DNA from: Catenulispora sp. EB89
GTDB lineage: Bacteria; Actinomycetota; Actinomycetes; Streptomycetales; Catenulisporaceae
Assembly: GCF_041261445.1 (NCBI RefSeq)
Contig: NZ_JBGCCU010000017.1
Location: forward strand, 1 to 64,000
Direction: 5' to 3'
DNA: 64,000 nucleotides
Position numbers and translations under genes: made by a program. Of this stretch, positions 1-7,568 are shown piece after piece. The notes beneath the pieces were generated by a model that had not been told where the DNA came from, did not search any database, and worked only from the letters and a program-made list of their open reading frames with translations. Numbering within the stretch: position 1 is the stretch's first letter; each line of letters starts with the position of its first letter.

Positions 1-96
1 GCCTGGCGAATCCGGGCGAACCTTACGGGAGGGGATGATGCGATCAGTCAGCGCGACATACAGTGCAGTCAGGAGCGTGTCCAGATCGGTGTTCAC
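1..96 (-). CDS. Transposase N-terminus, running off the window edge
   Basis: A GTG-initiated frame reads leftwards out of the window for 32 residues beginning VNTDLDTLLTALYVALTD. This resembles the N-termini of actinomycete DDE transposases, which often open with a short NT-x-L-D-x-L-x-T-A-L-Y stretch. No catalytic residues fall inside the window, so intactness cannot be judged. A degenerate copy of the same start lies in inverted orientation just to the right, and another possible transposase remnant follows, which supports a mobile-element context. The family assignment is from memory of the N-terminal pattern only. Confidence 0.45.
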   Translation of the reverse strand, partial: MNTDLDTLLTALYVALTDRIIPSRKVRPDSPG

Positions 97-152
97 GTTG
101 ACTCCCCGGCCAAAGGGTTCCTCGTCAACACCGATGCTGGACACGCTCCCTG
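68..152. repeat. Imperfect inverted repeat around a transposase start
   Basis: The first 29 bases of the leftward transposase frame (96 down to 68) reappear on the plus strand at 124-152. The two copies match apart from one substitution and two single-base insertions in the right copy, and 27 bp separate them. The insertions break the second reading frame. This looks like two divergent copies of the same insertion-sequence start, the right one decayed. Confidence 0.5.
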
Positions 153-267
153 CCGTCGTCAGCCGAACCGGCTACACGCCAGCCCCACGCCACCAACCCA
201 CATCACTCATCTAGTCCTGCGGCACCCTCGGCACACCGAGTGCGGCGAACAGTTCCCTGGTCGCTGT

Positions 268-393
268 TCAGGTCATGGCGTTGTGGAGGTAGGCCATCGC
301 AGCCAACTTCACGTACCGGTCGTCGAGCGTGCTGTGGTGACGATGCAAACTGAGAAGATTGTCATATACCTGGGCGGCCGGACGTAGTTTGTA
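268..393 (-). pseudogene. Possible transposase C-terminal remnant
   Basis: Reading leftwards, a frame without a start ends in LHRHHSTLDDRYVKLAAMAY-LHNAMT and a stop at 268-270. The dense His/Arg/Leu pattern resembles the C-terminal tail of DDE transposases, but no catalytic motif remains. It sits between a transposase N-terminus and a tRNA gene, a common place for integration scars. It could equally be another decayed gene, so confidence is low. Confidence 0.3.
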
Positions 394-523
394 CCTTTGG
401 TGCTTTGAGGCCGTCCGGATGCCGGCCGGCCAACACCACGTCGATCGGGTATCGCAGAATACCGATATAGAGGCGGCCGATTTCCGCCAGCGGCGGACGC
501 CGGTCCCGCCGCTTCACCGCGAG

Positions 524-607
524 TGCCCAGAGCGGGAGTCGAACCCGCAACGCCATAAAGGCCGCGAGGTTTAAGCTCGCTGTGTCTGCCTGTTCCACCA
601 TCTGGGC
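524..607 (-). tRNA. tRNA-Leu (UAA)
   Basis: On the minus strand the 84-nt sequence folds as a class II (long variable arm) tRNA. The acceptor stem GCCCAGA pairs with TCTGGGC, the D-arm carries GGTGGAAC...GG, and the anticodon loop CTTAAAC is closed by a GCGAG/CTCGC stem, giving anticodon UAA at 571-573. The T-arm GCGGGTTCGACTCCCGC is canonical. CCA is not encoded and the discriminator base is A. UUA is the rare leucine codon in high-GC actinomycetes, so this is potentially the bldA-type tRNA, which in Streptomyces regulates development through UUA-containing genes. Confidence 0.95.
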
Positions 608-954
608 CCGAAGCGATCACCCGGGATGATCCTTCGGGCTTCAGCGTAGCGAGAACTCCGCGAATGCGTGATCGAGTTCCAGCGCTGGTCCGCTGAAGGT
701 CCTGTTCGGGCGCAGGTCGCAAGGGGCGCTGCGCGCAGCGGGGAGAGGACTTTCACCGGACTTCCGGTTCGCGTTCCAGCGGTGTTCGTGTGGCTCGGGG
801 CAGGGTTCGGCGGGTGCGGGGGCATTCAGGGGACTCCGGGTTCGCGGCGCGGGCCGCCGCGGGGCGGAGCGATGTCGCGCGACGTGTTTTCGCGCGCAGT
901 TACAGAGCCCGCGGCTCCCGCCGGGGGCTCTGTGGGTTCTCCGGTGGGGGGCTT
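608..954. other. Gene-free spacer downstream of DUF4287 gene and upstream of tRNA-Leu
   Basis: No convincing reading frame is present: the open frames here are composition-driven and lack family similarity or ribosome sites. The spacer should carry the tRNA promoter (minus strand, just right of 607), although I cannot pick convincing -35/-10 boxes. It also holds a hairpin at 904-931. Confidence 0.5.
904..931 (-). terminator. Hairpin after the DUF4287 gene
   Basis: AGAGCCC at 904-910 is perfectly complementary to GGGCTCT at 925-931, leaving a GC-rich 14-nt loop. It lies 24 bp past the stop of the leftward DUF4287 gene. There is no T-tract, as is common for actinomycete terminators. Confidence 0.4.
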
Positions 955-1185
955 TTATCCGAACGCGCGCGCTGCGCGCTTCAGGTCCATCTCGTGGACG
1001 ATCGCGTTGGCGTAGCCACGCGGGAGGTCGTGCTCGGCACGGAGCCAGCTGACGCGCTCCTCGAAGCGGGGGAGGGACGGGCCTTCGTTGACCAGCTGGA
1101 ACCAGGTGTCCAGGCTGCGGCCGGTGGCTGCGGGGATGCGGGCGAGCAGGTTGCGATGGGTCTGTTCGGAGTGGTGGATCGTCAT
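955..1185 (-). CDS. DUF4287 domain-containing protein
   Basis: A 76-residue protein opening MTIHHSEQTHRNLLARIPAA, with ATGRSLDTWFQLV and HDLPRGYANAIVHEMDL further on. This matches the small DUF4287 fold: a T-G-R-x-L-x-x-W core and a terminal LxxGYAxAIVHE block. The ATG at 1185 is chosen because GGAGG sits about 7 bases upstream and the homologous region begins there; an in-frame extension further upstream has no similarity. The domain's biochemical role is unknown to me. It is monocistronic, facing away from the hypothetical gene at 1358. Confidence 0.8.
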   Translation of the reverse strand: MTIHHSEQTHRNLLARIPAATGRSLDTWFQLVNEGPSLPRFEERVSWLRAEHDLPRGYANAIVHEMDLKRAARAFG

Positions 1186-1357
1186 ACGGGCGCCTCCGCG
1201 AATGGACTGGGCATACGGTCCGTGTGCGCCAGCGTGCCTGAGGGTCGGGCGACTGGCAAGAGGAACGGGACCTGGCGATTCCGTCGCCAGGTGAATCCGG
1301 GCGGTCGGTGACGTGCCGCGACGTTCCCGCGGCATTCGCCACCCGTATCCTTCCCGG

Positions 1358-1795
1358 ATGACTTCCAGCACCAAACCGGGGGAACACAGTGCGGACAAAG
1401 ATGCTTCGCCGGCGGAGGTCCTGGCGGAGGAACTGACCCGGCTCGCCGAGGGCTACCGTCGGCTGCCGCATTCGAAGTTCTCGCTCCGGTTGGAGCCCTA
1501 CGGCGACCGCGCGCAGGCCGGCCACTGGCTTGCCGCGCAGGTCACCATGGTCGCGCAGGGGATAGAGCGCTGGGACAGTCCGCAGCCGCCGCGCTGGCGG
1601 GACCTGCCGACGCTGGGGGTGTTCGCGTTGGGCGACCAGATCGCGGTCGTCGGCAACGACCTGGTGGCCGCCTACCGGGCGCTGAAGGACCCGCGCGAGA
1701 CCCTCATCTGGACGCCCGGCGACGGACGCGTCCCGGCGGAGAAAGCGATGGCGGCCGTGCTGGGAAGCACGACCGCCTTGCGCAGAGCCCTCTGA
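1358..1795 (+). CDS. Hypothetical protein, 145 aa
   Basis: A 145-residue soluble protein with no signal or membrane segment. After a charged start (MTSSTKPGEHSADKDASPAE) come a helical block EVLAEELTRLAEGYRRLP, then SKFSLRLEPYGDRAQAGHWLAAQVTMVAQGIE and a C-terminal half with VFALGDQIAVVGNDLV. Codon use fits a real gene. I do not recognise the family; Trp/Leu-rich spacing in the middle suggests a small globular domain of the kind found as actinomycete orphan proteins. The ATG at 1358 is preferred over an upstream start that adds only an Arg-rich stretch. It converges on the thiolase gene with one base between the two stops. Confidence 0.7.
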   Translation: MTSSTKPGEHSADKDASPAEVLAEELTRLAEGYRRLPHSKFSLRLEPYGDRAQAGHWLAAQVTMVAQGIERWDSPQPPRWRDLPTLGVFALGDQIAVVGNDLVAAYRALKDPRETLIWTPGDGRVPAEKAMAAVLGSTTALRRAL

Positions 1796-1796
1796 A

Positions 1797-3014
1797 CTAG
1801 CTCAGCCGCTCCAGGATCAGCGCCATGCCCTGGCCGCCGCCGACGCACATCGTCTCCAGCCCGAACTGCTTGTCGTGCCACTGCAGGGAGTTGATCAGGG
1901 TGCTGGTGATCCGCGCGCCGGTCATCCCGAAGGGGTGGCCCACGGCGATCGCGCCGCCGTTCACGTTCAGCCGGTCCAGGTCGATGCCCAGGTCCTGGTA
2001 GGACGGGATGACCTGGGCGGCGAACGCCTCGTTGATCTCGACCAGGTCGATGTCGCCGATCGACATCCCGGCGTGCTTCAGCGCGTTCCGCGTGGCCTCG
2101 ACCGGGCCGATGCCCATGATCTCCGGGGACATCGCGGTGACGCCGGTGGCCACGATCCGGGCCAGCGGGGTCAGGCCGAGCTCGCGAGCCTTGGTGTCGG
2201 ACATGATCACCACGGCCGCGGCGCCGTCGTTCAGCGGGCAGCAGTTGCCGGCGGTGACGGTGCCGTCGGGGCGGAAGACCGGCGCCAGCGTCGAGGTCTT
2301 CTCGTAGGTGACGCCGGGGCGCGGGCCGTCGTCCTTGCTGACCACGGTGCCGTCCGGCAGCGTGGCCGGGGTGATGTCCTTCTCCCAGAAGCCGTCGGCG
2401 ATCGCCTTCTCGGCCAGGTTCTGCGAGCGGACGCCGAACTCGTCCTGCTCCTTGCGCGAGATGCCCTTGAGCTGCGCCAGGTTCTCGGCGGTCTGGCCCA
2501 TCGCGATGTAGACGTCCGGCAGCGTGTCGTCCTCGCGCGGGTCGTGCCAGACCTGGCCGCCGGCGGCGAACTCGTTGGTGCGGTTCACGGCGTCGGTGAA
2601 CAGCGGGTTCTGGGTGTCCGGCAGGCCGTCGGAGGAGCCCTTGACGTAGCGCGAGACGGTCTCGACGCCGGCGGAGATGAAGACGTCGCCCTCGCCGGCC
2701 TTGATGGCGTGGAAGGCCATGCGCGTGGTCTGCAGCGAGGACGCGCAGTAGCGGGTGATGGTCGCGGCCGGGAGGTGGTCGTAGCCCAGCAGCGTGGCCA
2801 CGACGCGGCCCATGTTGTAGCCGGACTCGCCGCCCGGCAGGCCGCAGCCCAGGTACATGTCGTCGATCTCGCGGGGGTCCAGCGCGGGCACCTTGTCCAG
2901 CGCGGCCCGCACCATCTGCGCGGTGAGGTCGTCGGGCCGGATGGAGGTCATCGAGCCCTTGAAGGCGCGGCCGATCGGGGAACGCGCGGTGGAGACGATC
3001 ACTGCCTCGGGCAT
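1797..3014 (-). CDS. Acetyl-CoA acetyltransferase (thiolase)
   Basis: A 405-residue thiolase, normal length for the family, catalysing CoA-dependent Claisen condensation or thiolytic cleavage of 3-ketoacyl-CoA. Visible features: the nucleophilic Cys at about residue 90 in [15 protein letters not shown], an NEAF block ([15 protein letters not shown]), the [16 protein letters not shown] signature carrying the catalytic His, and a C-terminal CVGGGQGMA with the second catalytic Cys. The start at 3014 (MPEAVIV) has AAGGAG 8 bases upstream; a GTG three codons earlier is less well placed. It stands alone, so a beta-oxidation versus acetoacetyl-CoA-forming role cannot be decided from context. Confidence 0.93.
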   Translation of the reverse strand: MPEAVIVSTARSPIGRAFKGSMTSIRPDDLTAQMVRAALDKVPALDPREIDDMYLGCGLPGGESGYNMGRVVATLLGYDHLPAATITRYCASSLQTTRMAFHAIKAGEGDVFISAGVETVSRYVKGSSDGLPDTQNPLFTDAVNRTNEFAAGGQVWHDPREDDTLPDVYIAMGQTAENLAQLKGISRKEQDEFGVRSQNLAEKAIADGFWEKDITPATLPDGTVVSKDDGPRPGVTYEKTSTLAPVFRPDGTVTAGNCCPLNDGAAAVVIMSDTKARELGLTPLARIVATGVTAMSPEIMGIGPVEATRNALKHAGMSIGDIDLVEINEAFAAQVIPSYQDLGIDLDRLNVNGGAIAVGHPFGMTGARITSTLINSLQWHDKQFGLETMCVGGGQGMALILERLS

Positions 3015-3264
3015 AAAGGTCACTCCTTGCGAAGGGGTCCGGGTCGCCTGCCGGCTTCAGGGCCGCGCGGTCGGCGCCGCGATGGGGTTCAGGGCCAGCG
3101 TAGTTCGCCAAGCTACCGCTTGGTAATGCCGGGTGTGGGAGAACACACCGGGGAGAACGCCACGCTTGCCCACACTGAGCACAGTAGGCCGCCGCCGGGC
3201 TTTCCACCCACATTCCACCCCCGGTTGGAAGCGTCGGACGGCCGGGAGGCGGGAAGATCGGGGC

Positions 3265-4410
3265 ATGGCAGCGCTGAACGTGAACATGATGGACCGCAAG
3301 GCCTACTTCTGGGGCATCCAGGCGCTGCGCACCGGCGGTCTGGTGGCGCTGAGCCTGACCCTGTTCGGGATCAACCCCAAGCCGGGGCTGCACGGGCACG
3401 GGCTGGCCATCACGATCACCCTGGCCGTGGTGGCGGTGGCCTGGATCGGGATGATCACCTTCGACATCCGCAAGTGGCCGCTGCAGTACCCGCTGGCGCT
3501 GCTGTCGGTCAGCGGCGGCCTGCTCTCGATCCTGCAGCAGGGTCCGGCGATCGTCGTCCCGGCGGTAGCCGCCTTCTCCGCGGGCTCGAACCTGGAGCCG
3601 CAGATCTCGACCGCGATCACGGTGGCCGGGGCGCTCTCGCTGACCGTGTCCGCGCTCATCATCGGCGGATCGACGACCGCGGTGCTGGGCTTCACCGTCA
3701 TCCTGGGCACCGCCCTGGCCATGGGCATGATCCGCTACGCCATCGCCCAGCGCGCGAACCAGGCGGAACAGTTGCTGGAGCAGTCGCTCCGGGCGTCGGC
3801 GGCCGAGACCGAGGCGGCGGTCCTGAGCGAGCGCACCCGCATCGCCCGCGAGATCCACGACATCCTGGCGCACTCGCTCGGTGCGCTGGCGATGCAGGTC
3901 GAGGCCGCACAGGCGCTGCTGACGCAGGAGAACCCGGACATCGAGAAGGCCGTCCGCTGCGTGGAGCGCGCCGGCCAGCTGACGCGCGAGGGCCTGGTCG
4001 AGAGCCGCCGCGCGGTCCACGCGCTGCGCGAGGACATCGGCCCGCTGTCGGAGATGATCGGCACGATGGTCGAGGCCGACGGCGGCACGATGACCACGGT
4101 CGGCGAACCCCGCAAGCTCCCGGCGGACGCCTCGCTCGCGCTGTACCGCACGGCGCAGGAGGCGGTGACGAACGCGCGCAAGCACGCCCCGGGCAAGGCC
4201 ACGGAGGTGCACCTGCGCTACGACCCGGACGCGGTCCGGCTGACGGTGACCAACGAGCTCGCCGAGGCCGACGCCGCGCGCCCGCTGACGAACTCCGGCG
4301 GCGGCTTCGGGCTCAGCGGGTTGAGGGAGCGGATGGAGCTGGCCGGCGGGAGCCTGGACGCGGGGCGGGAGGGGGACGACTGGCTGGTGCGGGCGGTCGT
4401 GCCGGACTGA
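3265..4410 (+). CDS. Sensor histidine kinase (NarL/DesK-type)
   Basis: A 381-residue membrane kinase. Residues 15-160 hold about five hydrophobic segments with almost no extracytoplasmic loop. The HisKA_3 dimerisation/phosphoacceptor helix follows, with ERTRIAREIHDILAHSLGAL (phosphorylated His near 198). The C-terminal ATPase domain shows LYRTAQEAVTNARKHAPG (N-box) and GGGFGLSGLRERMELAGG (G-box). It autophosphorylates and passes phosphate to the LuxR-type regulator encoded 235 bp downstream on the same strand. The membrane-buried sensor suggests an envelope or lipid-state signal, as in DesK, but no ligand can be inferred. Confidence 0.9.
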   Translation: MAALNVNMMDRKAYFWGIQALRTGGLVALSLTLFGINPKPGLHGHGLAITITLAVVAVAWIGMITFDIRKWPLQYPLALLSVSGGLLSILQQGPAIVVPAVAAFSAGSNLEPQISTAITVAGALSLTVSALIIGGSTTAVLGFTVILGTALAMGMIRYAIAQRANQAEQLLEQSLRASAAETEAAVLSERTRIAREIHDILAHSLGALAMQVEAAQALLTQENPDIEKAVRCVERAGQLTREGLVESRRAVHALREDIGPLSEMIGTMVEADGGTMTTVGEPRKLPADASLALYRTAQEAVTNARKHAPGKATEVHLRYDPDAVRLTVTNELAEADAARPLTNSGGGFGLSGLRERMELAGGSLDAGREGDDWLVRAVVPD

Positions 4411-4508
4411 GGGGTGGTGGGTGGTGGGTGGCGGCTGGCTCCGCAGACGCGCAGCGATCGCGGCGGCCGACTCGGGGCCGAACGCAAGCACCGCAACGGC
4501 TGACCTAC

Positions 4509-4562
4509 GTGCAGAGCCGGGGCTGCGGCCGGTCCGTACAGAGCCGGGGCTGCGGCCGGTCC
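4509..4562 (+). repeat. Two 27-bp tandem repeats between kinase and regulator genes
   Basis: Units at 4509-4535 and 4536-4562 differ at one base; each begins GTRCAGAGCCGGGG and ends CGGCCGGTCC. The duplication lies in the otherwise long 235-bp spacer separating the kinase stop from the regulator start. It may be a recent slippage product or a repeated binding element. Confidence 0.8.
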
Positions 4563-4645
4563 GTGCCGAGACCCGAGCGCGAGCACTCTCCCCGCCCGAT
4601 GAGCCCGACCGCGCGCCGCGCGGCCATCTGCGGGACAATCCCACG

Positions 4646-5350
4646 GTGACCGAGATCCGTGTACTCATCGCCGACGACCAAGCCGCGGTCCGCGAAGGGC
4701 TCGCATTGCTGCTGGAGACCATGTCCGAGGTGAGCGTGGTCGGGCAGGCCGGCGACGGGCTGGAGGCGGCGGCGCTGGCCGCGGAGCTGGCTCCCGACGT
4801 GGTGCTGATGGATCTCAACATGCCGCGCGCCGACGGCATCGCGGCGACCTCGACGATCCTCGCGGCGAACCCGGACATCCGCGTCGTCGTCCTCACCACC
4901 TACGAGGACGACGCCTCCATCGTCGGCGCCCTCCGGGCCGGCGCGCTCGGCTACCTCACCAAGGCCGCCACGCGGGCCGACATCGAGCGTGCGGTGAAGG
5001 CGGCGGCGGCCGGGCAGGCGATTCTCGATCCGGCCGTACAGCGGCAGTTGCTCGCGGCCGCGACCGGCGGCGCCACGAACACCGCTGCCGCAGCCGCCAC
5101 CAACGGCGCCGCCAAATCCCCCGGCGCGGACCCCGAAACCGCCGACGACCTCAGCCCCCGCGAGGCCGACGTCCTCCGCCTCATCGCCGCCGGACACTCC
5201 AACCGCGAGATCGCGAAGAAGCTCTTCGTCGGCGAGGCGACCGTGAAGTCGCACATCAACCGCATCTTCACCAAGACCGGCTGCCGCGACCGCGCGCAGG
5301 CCGTCCAGTACGCCTTCACCCACGGCTACGCCGACCCCGGCACCAAATAA
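4646..5350 (+). CDS. Response regulator, NarL/LuxR family
   Basis: A 234-residue regulator starting with GTG (VTEIRVLIADD). The receiver domain has the acidic pocket IADD, the phosphoacceptor Asp near 56 in DVVLMDLNMP, the TT of VVLTTYEDD and the Lys of LTKAATR. An Ala/Thr-rich linker of about 35 residues leads to a GerE/LuxR helix-turn-helix (DLSPREADVLRLIAAGHSNR...TVKSHINRIF). It is the partner of the kinase immediately upstream. The start is set by the domain boundary: the upstream in-frame extension is repeat sequence without similarity. Confidence 0.92.
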   Translation: MTEIRVLIADDQAAVREGLALLLETMSEVSVVGQAGDGLEAAALAAELAPDVVLMDLNMPRADGIAATSTILAANPDIRVVVLTTYEDDASIVGALRAGALGYLTKAATRADIERAVKAAAAGQAILDPAVQRQLLAAATGGATNTAAAAATNGAAKSPGADPETADDLSPREADVLRLIAAGHSNREIAKKLFVGEATVKSHINRIFTKTGCRDRAQAVQYAFTHGYADPGTK

Positions 5351-5368
5351 GTCCAGTAAAAGCAGGCC

Positions 5369-5986
5369 TCAGCCGCGAGGCCACACCGCCAACGCCAACT
5401 CCGCCGTCTGCGAGAGCTCTGATTCGCTCGCGCCATCCCGCGCGCGCTGCGACATCCCCTGGAACACGGCGGCGTAATACGCGGCCAGCGCATCGGCGTC
5501 CGCCGACGCCGGCAGCTCCCCGTCACGCTGCCCCGCGCGCAACCGGTCGGCCATCATCGCGATGTTCCGGTTCCGCTGATCCCGCAGCATCTCCTGCACC
5601 TCGACGTTCGCCGGTGAGACGTTCGTGGCGGCGTTGATCGTCATGCACCCGGCCGGATGCACCGGGTCCGGGAACACCCGAGCCGCCTCGCGCAACATCC
5701 GCGCTACAGCGCCGAAGGCCGTCGCCTCCTCGGCGAAGGCCACGTTCACGAACGCGCCGTAGGGCGACTCCCCATACGCGACCAACGCCTCCCGGAACAA
5801 CGCCGGCTTGTCCCCGAACGCCGCGTAGAGGCTCCCGGAGCGGATGCCCATCGCCTCTGTCAGGTCGCTGATGGACGTCGCCTCGTACCCCCGCTCCCAG
5901 AACAGGCGCGTCGCAGCGGTCACGGCGGCCTCGCGATCGAAACCGCGCGGCCGACCGCGACGGGAACCGGCGGAAGAAGTACTCAC
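5369..5986 (-). CDS. TetR/AcrR family repressor
   Basis: A 205-residue regulator starting at GTG 5986 (VSTSSAGSRRGRPRGFD). The N-terminal helix-turn-helix is clear: AAVTAATRLFWERGYEATSI...TEAMGIRSGSLYAAFGDKPAL. This is the AefR/YxaF-like subgroup with G-S-L-Y-x-A-F-G-x-K. The ligand domain is not informative. It is divergent from the adjacent short-chain dehydrogenase gene with an 86-bp shared promoter region containing an inverted repeat, so it most likely represses that gene and itself. Confidence 0.9.
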   Translation of the reverse strand: MSTSSAGSRRGRPRGFDREAAVTAATRLFWERGYEATSISDLTEAMGIRSGSLYAAFGDKPALFREALVAYGESPYGAFVNVAFAEEATAFGAVARMLREAARVFPDPVHPAGCMTINAATNVSPANVEVQEMLRDQRNRNIAMMADRLRAGQRDGELPASADADALAAYYAAVFQGMSQRARDGASESELSQTAELALAVWPRG

Positions 5987-6002
5987 CGAACCATTGTAGA
6001 AC

Positions 6003-6053
6003 GACCGACCAAAAATTGTGCTAGCGTGCCGCGCAACGACTTCTTGGTCAGTC
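6003..6053. promoter_or_regulatory. Candidate TetR operator between divergent genes
   Basis: GACCGACCAA (6003-6012) is the inverted counterpart, with one mismatch, of TTGGTCAGTC (6044-6053). The arms lie in the short spacer between the TetR gene and the dehydrogenase gene, 31 bp apart. The GACCGACC core is typical of sites bound by AefR/YxaF-like TetR proteins; binding here is an inference. Confidence 0.5.
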
Positions 6054-6072
6054 ACTCAAGAAAGGGGAGACC

Positions 6073-6825
6073 ATGTCCTTGCAGGGAAAGCACGCCCTGG
6101 TCACCGGCGGCAGCCGCGGCATCGGCCGGGCGATCGCCGAGCGCCTGGCGCACGACGGCGCCACCGTCGTCCTCACCTACGCCCGCGACCACGCAGCGGC
6201 CGAGGACACCGTGGCCGGCATCGAGAAGAAGGGCGGGAAGGCGATGGCCCTGCACGCCCCCTTCGGCAGCCACGGCGACGCCGACCGGCTCTGGCAGGCC
6301 TACGACGCGGCGACCGGCCACGCCGGCGTCGACATCGTCGTCAACAACGCCGGCATCGGCCGCAGCTCCGACATCGACGCCCTGACCGAGGACGAGTTCG
6401 ACGAAGTCTTCGCGGTCAACGTCCGCGCCCCGCTGTTCGTCGTCCGCGGCGCGCTGCCCCGGCTGCGCGACCACGGCCGCGTCGTCAACATCTCCAGCGG
6501 CGTCAGCCGCATCGCGATGCCCGAGATCCTCGCCTACAGCGCGACCAAGGGGGCCCTGGACAACCTCACCCTCAACCTCGCCAAACTCCTGGGCCCGCGC
6601 GGGATCACGGTGAATTCGGTCGCGCCGGGCATCGTCGACACCGATGTCAATGCCGGCTGGCTGCGAGGCAACGCCGAAGCCGAACAGTGGGCCGCGCAAG
6701 CCTCGGCGTTCGGCCGGATCGGGCAGCCGGACGACATCGCCGCGGTGGTGGCGTTCCTGGCCGGGGAGGACAGCCGCTGGGTCACCGGCCGGGTGGTCGA
6801 CGCGACGGGCGGCTCAATGCTCTGA
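6073..6825 (+). CDS. Short-chain dehydrogenase/reductase (SDR)
   Basis: A 250-residue classical SDR using NAD(P)H to oxidise or reduce a small carbonyl/hydroxyl substrate. The cofactor motif TGGSRGIG is at 11-18 (the Arg after Ser favours NADPH), NNAG at 91-94, and the catalytic Ser (141/142)-Tyr155-Lys159 set appears in VNISSGVSRIAM and AYSATKGAL. A C-terminal GRVVDATGGSML is typical. An AAGGGGA ribosome site precedes the ATG. Probably induced by derepression of the divergent TetR protein, as is common for reactive-carbonyl reductases. Substrate not predictable. Confidence 0.93.
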   Translation: MSLQGKHALVTGGSRGIGRAIAERLAHDGATVVLTYARDHAAAEDTVAGIEKKGGKAMALHAPFGSHGDADRLWQAYDAATGHAGVDIVVNNAGIGRSSDIDALTEDEFDEVFAVNVRAPLFVVRGALPRLRDHGRVVNISSGVSRIAMPEILAYSATKGALDNLTLNLAKLLGPRGITVNSVAPGIVDTDVNAGWLRGNAEAEQWAAQASAFGRIGQPDDIAAVVAFLAGEDSRWVTGRVVDATGGSML

Positions 6826-6840
6826 TCCGGCGAGGCGGGC

Positions 6841-6886
6841 TAAGAGAGGCTAAGAGAGACTAAGAGAGAGTCCTTATATATAGGAC
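6841..6886. repeat. Three 10-bp tandem repeats plus a short hairpin
   Basis: TAAGAGAGNN occurs three times in a row at 6841-6870 (ending GC, AC, AG). It is followed by an AT-rich 5-bp stem-loop, GTCCT at 6870-6874 with AGGAC at 6882-6886. The element lies between the convergent dehydrogenase and response regulator genes, may contribute to termination, and supplies closely spaced in-frame stop codons. Confidence 0.6.
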
Positions 6887-6923
6887 ACGCCTCCAGGCGC
6901 GCCTCAGGACCAACCGCCCCCGC

Positions 6924-7568
6924 TCACGCCTTCAAATAAGCCAGCACCGCCAACACCCGCCGGTTGTCGTCCGAGGACTCCGGCAACCCCAGCTTCATGA
7001 AGATGTTGGAGGTGTGCTTGGCGATCGCCCGCTCGGTGATCACCAGCCGCTCGGCGATCGCCGCGTTCGAGCGCCCCTCGGCCATCAGCGAGAGCACTTC
7101 GCGCTCCCGGTCGGTCAGCTCCGCCAGCGGCTCCTTGCGGGCGCCGCGGGCCAGCAGCTTGGAGATCACCTCGGGGTCCATCACGGTGCCGCCGGCCGCA
7201 ACCCGCTTCACCGCGTCGACAAAGCTGTCGGAGTCGAACACTCGGTCCTTGAGCAGGTAGCCGATCGCGCCGGCGCCGTCGGCCAGCAGTTCTCCCGCGT
7301 ACAGCTGCTCGACGTACTGCGAGAGCACCAACACCGGCAGGCCCGGCACGGCCCGCCGGGCCTCCAGCACCGCGCGCAGTCCCTCGTCGGTGAACGTCGG
7401 CGGCATGCGCACGTCCACCACCGCCACGTCGGGGCGCTGGGTCACCAGCGCCTCGACGAGTGCGGGGCCGTCGCCGACGGCCGCCGCGATCTCGAACCCG
7501 TACGCCTCCAGCAGGCGGATCATGCCGTCCCGGAGGAGGAAGAGGTCTTCGGCGAGGACGACGCGCAC
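6924..7568 (-). CDS. Response regulator, NarL/LuxR family
   Basis: A 214-residue regulator beginning at GTG 7568 (VRVVLAEDLFLLRDG). The phosphoacceptor Asp is residue 52 in VAVVDVRMPP, and the receiver ends with GYLLKDRV. The LuxR helix-turn-helix runs through ELTDREREVLSLMAEGRSNA and ERAIAKHTSNIFMKL. Its start lies inside the 3' end of the partner kinase gene (49-bp overlap), so the two are translationally coupled. It belongs to the same D-x-R-x-P-P subgroup as the regulator at 36.6-37.2 kb, indicating paralogy. Confidence 0.93.
   Translation of the reverse strand: MRVVLAEDLFLLRDGMIRLLEAYGFEIAAAVGDGPALVEALVTQRPDVAVVDVRMPPTFTDEGLRAVLEARRAVPGLPVLVLSQYVEQLYAGELLADGAGAIGYLLKDRVFDSDSFVDAVKRVAAGGTVMDPEVISKLLARGARKEPLAELTDREREVLSLMAEGRSNAAIAERLVITERAIAKHTSNIFMKLGLPESSDDNRRVLAVLAYLKA

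Noticed and set aside
1672-4899. A 1075-codon minus-strand open frame across the thiolase and kinase genes.
   Set aside because: It is the out-of-frame shadow of the thiolase and of plus-strand genes, with Arg/Gly/Pro-rich composition and no family motifs.
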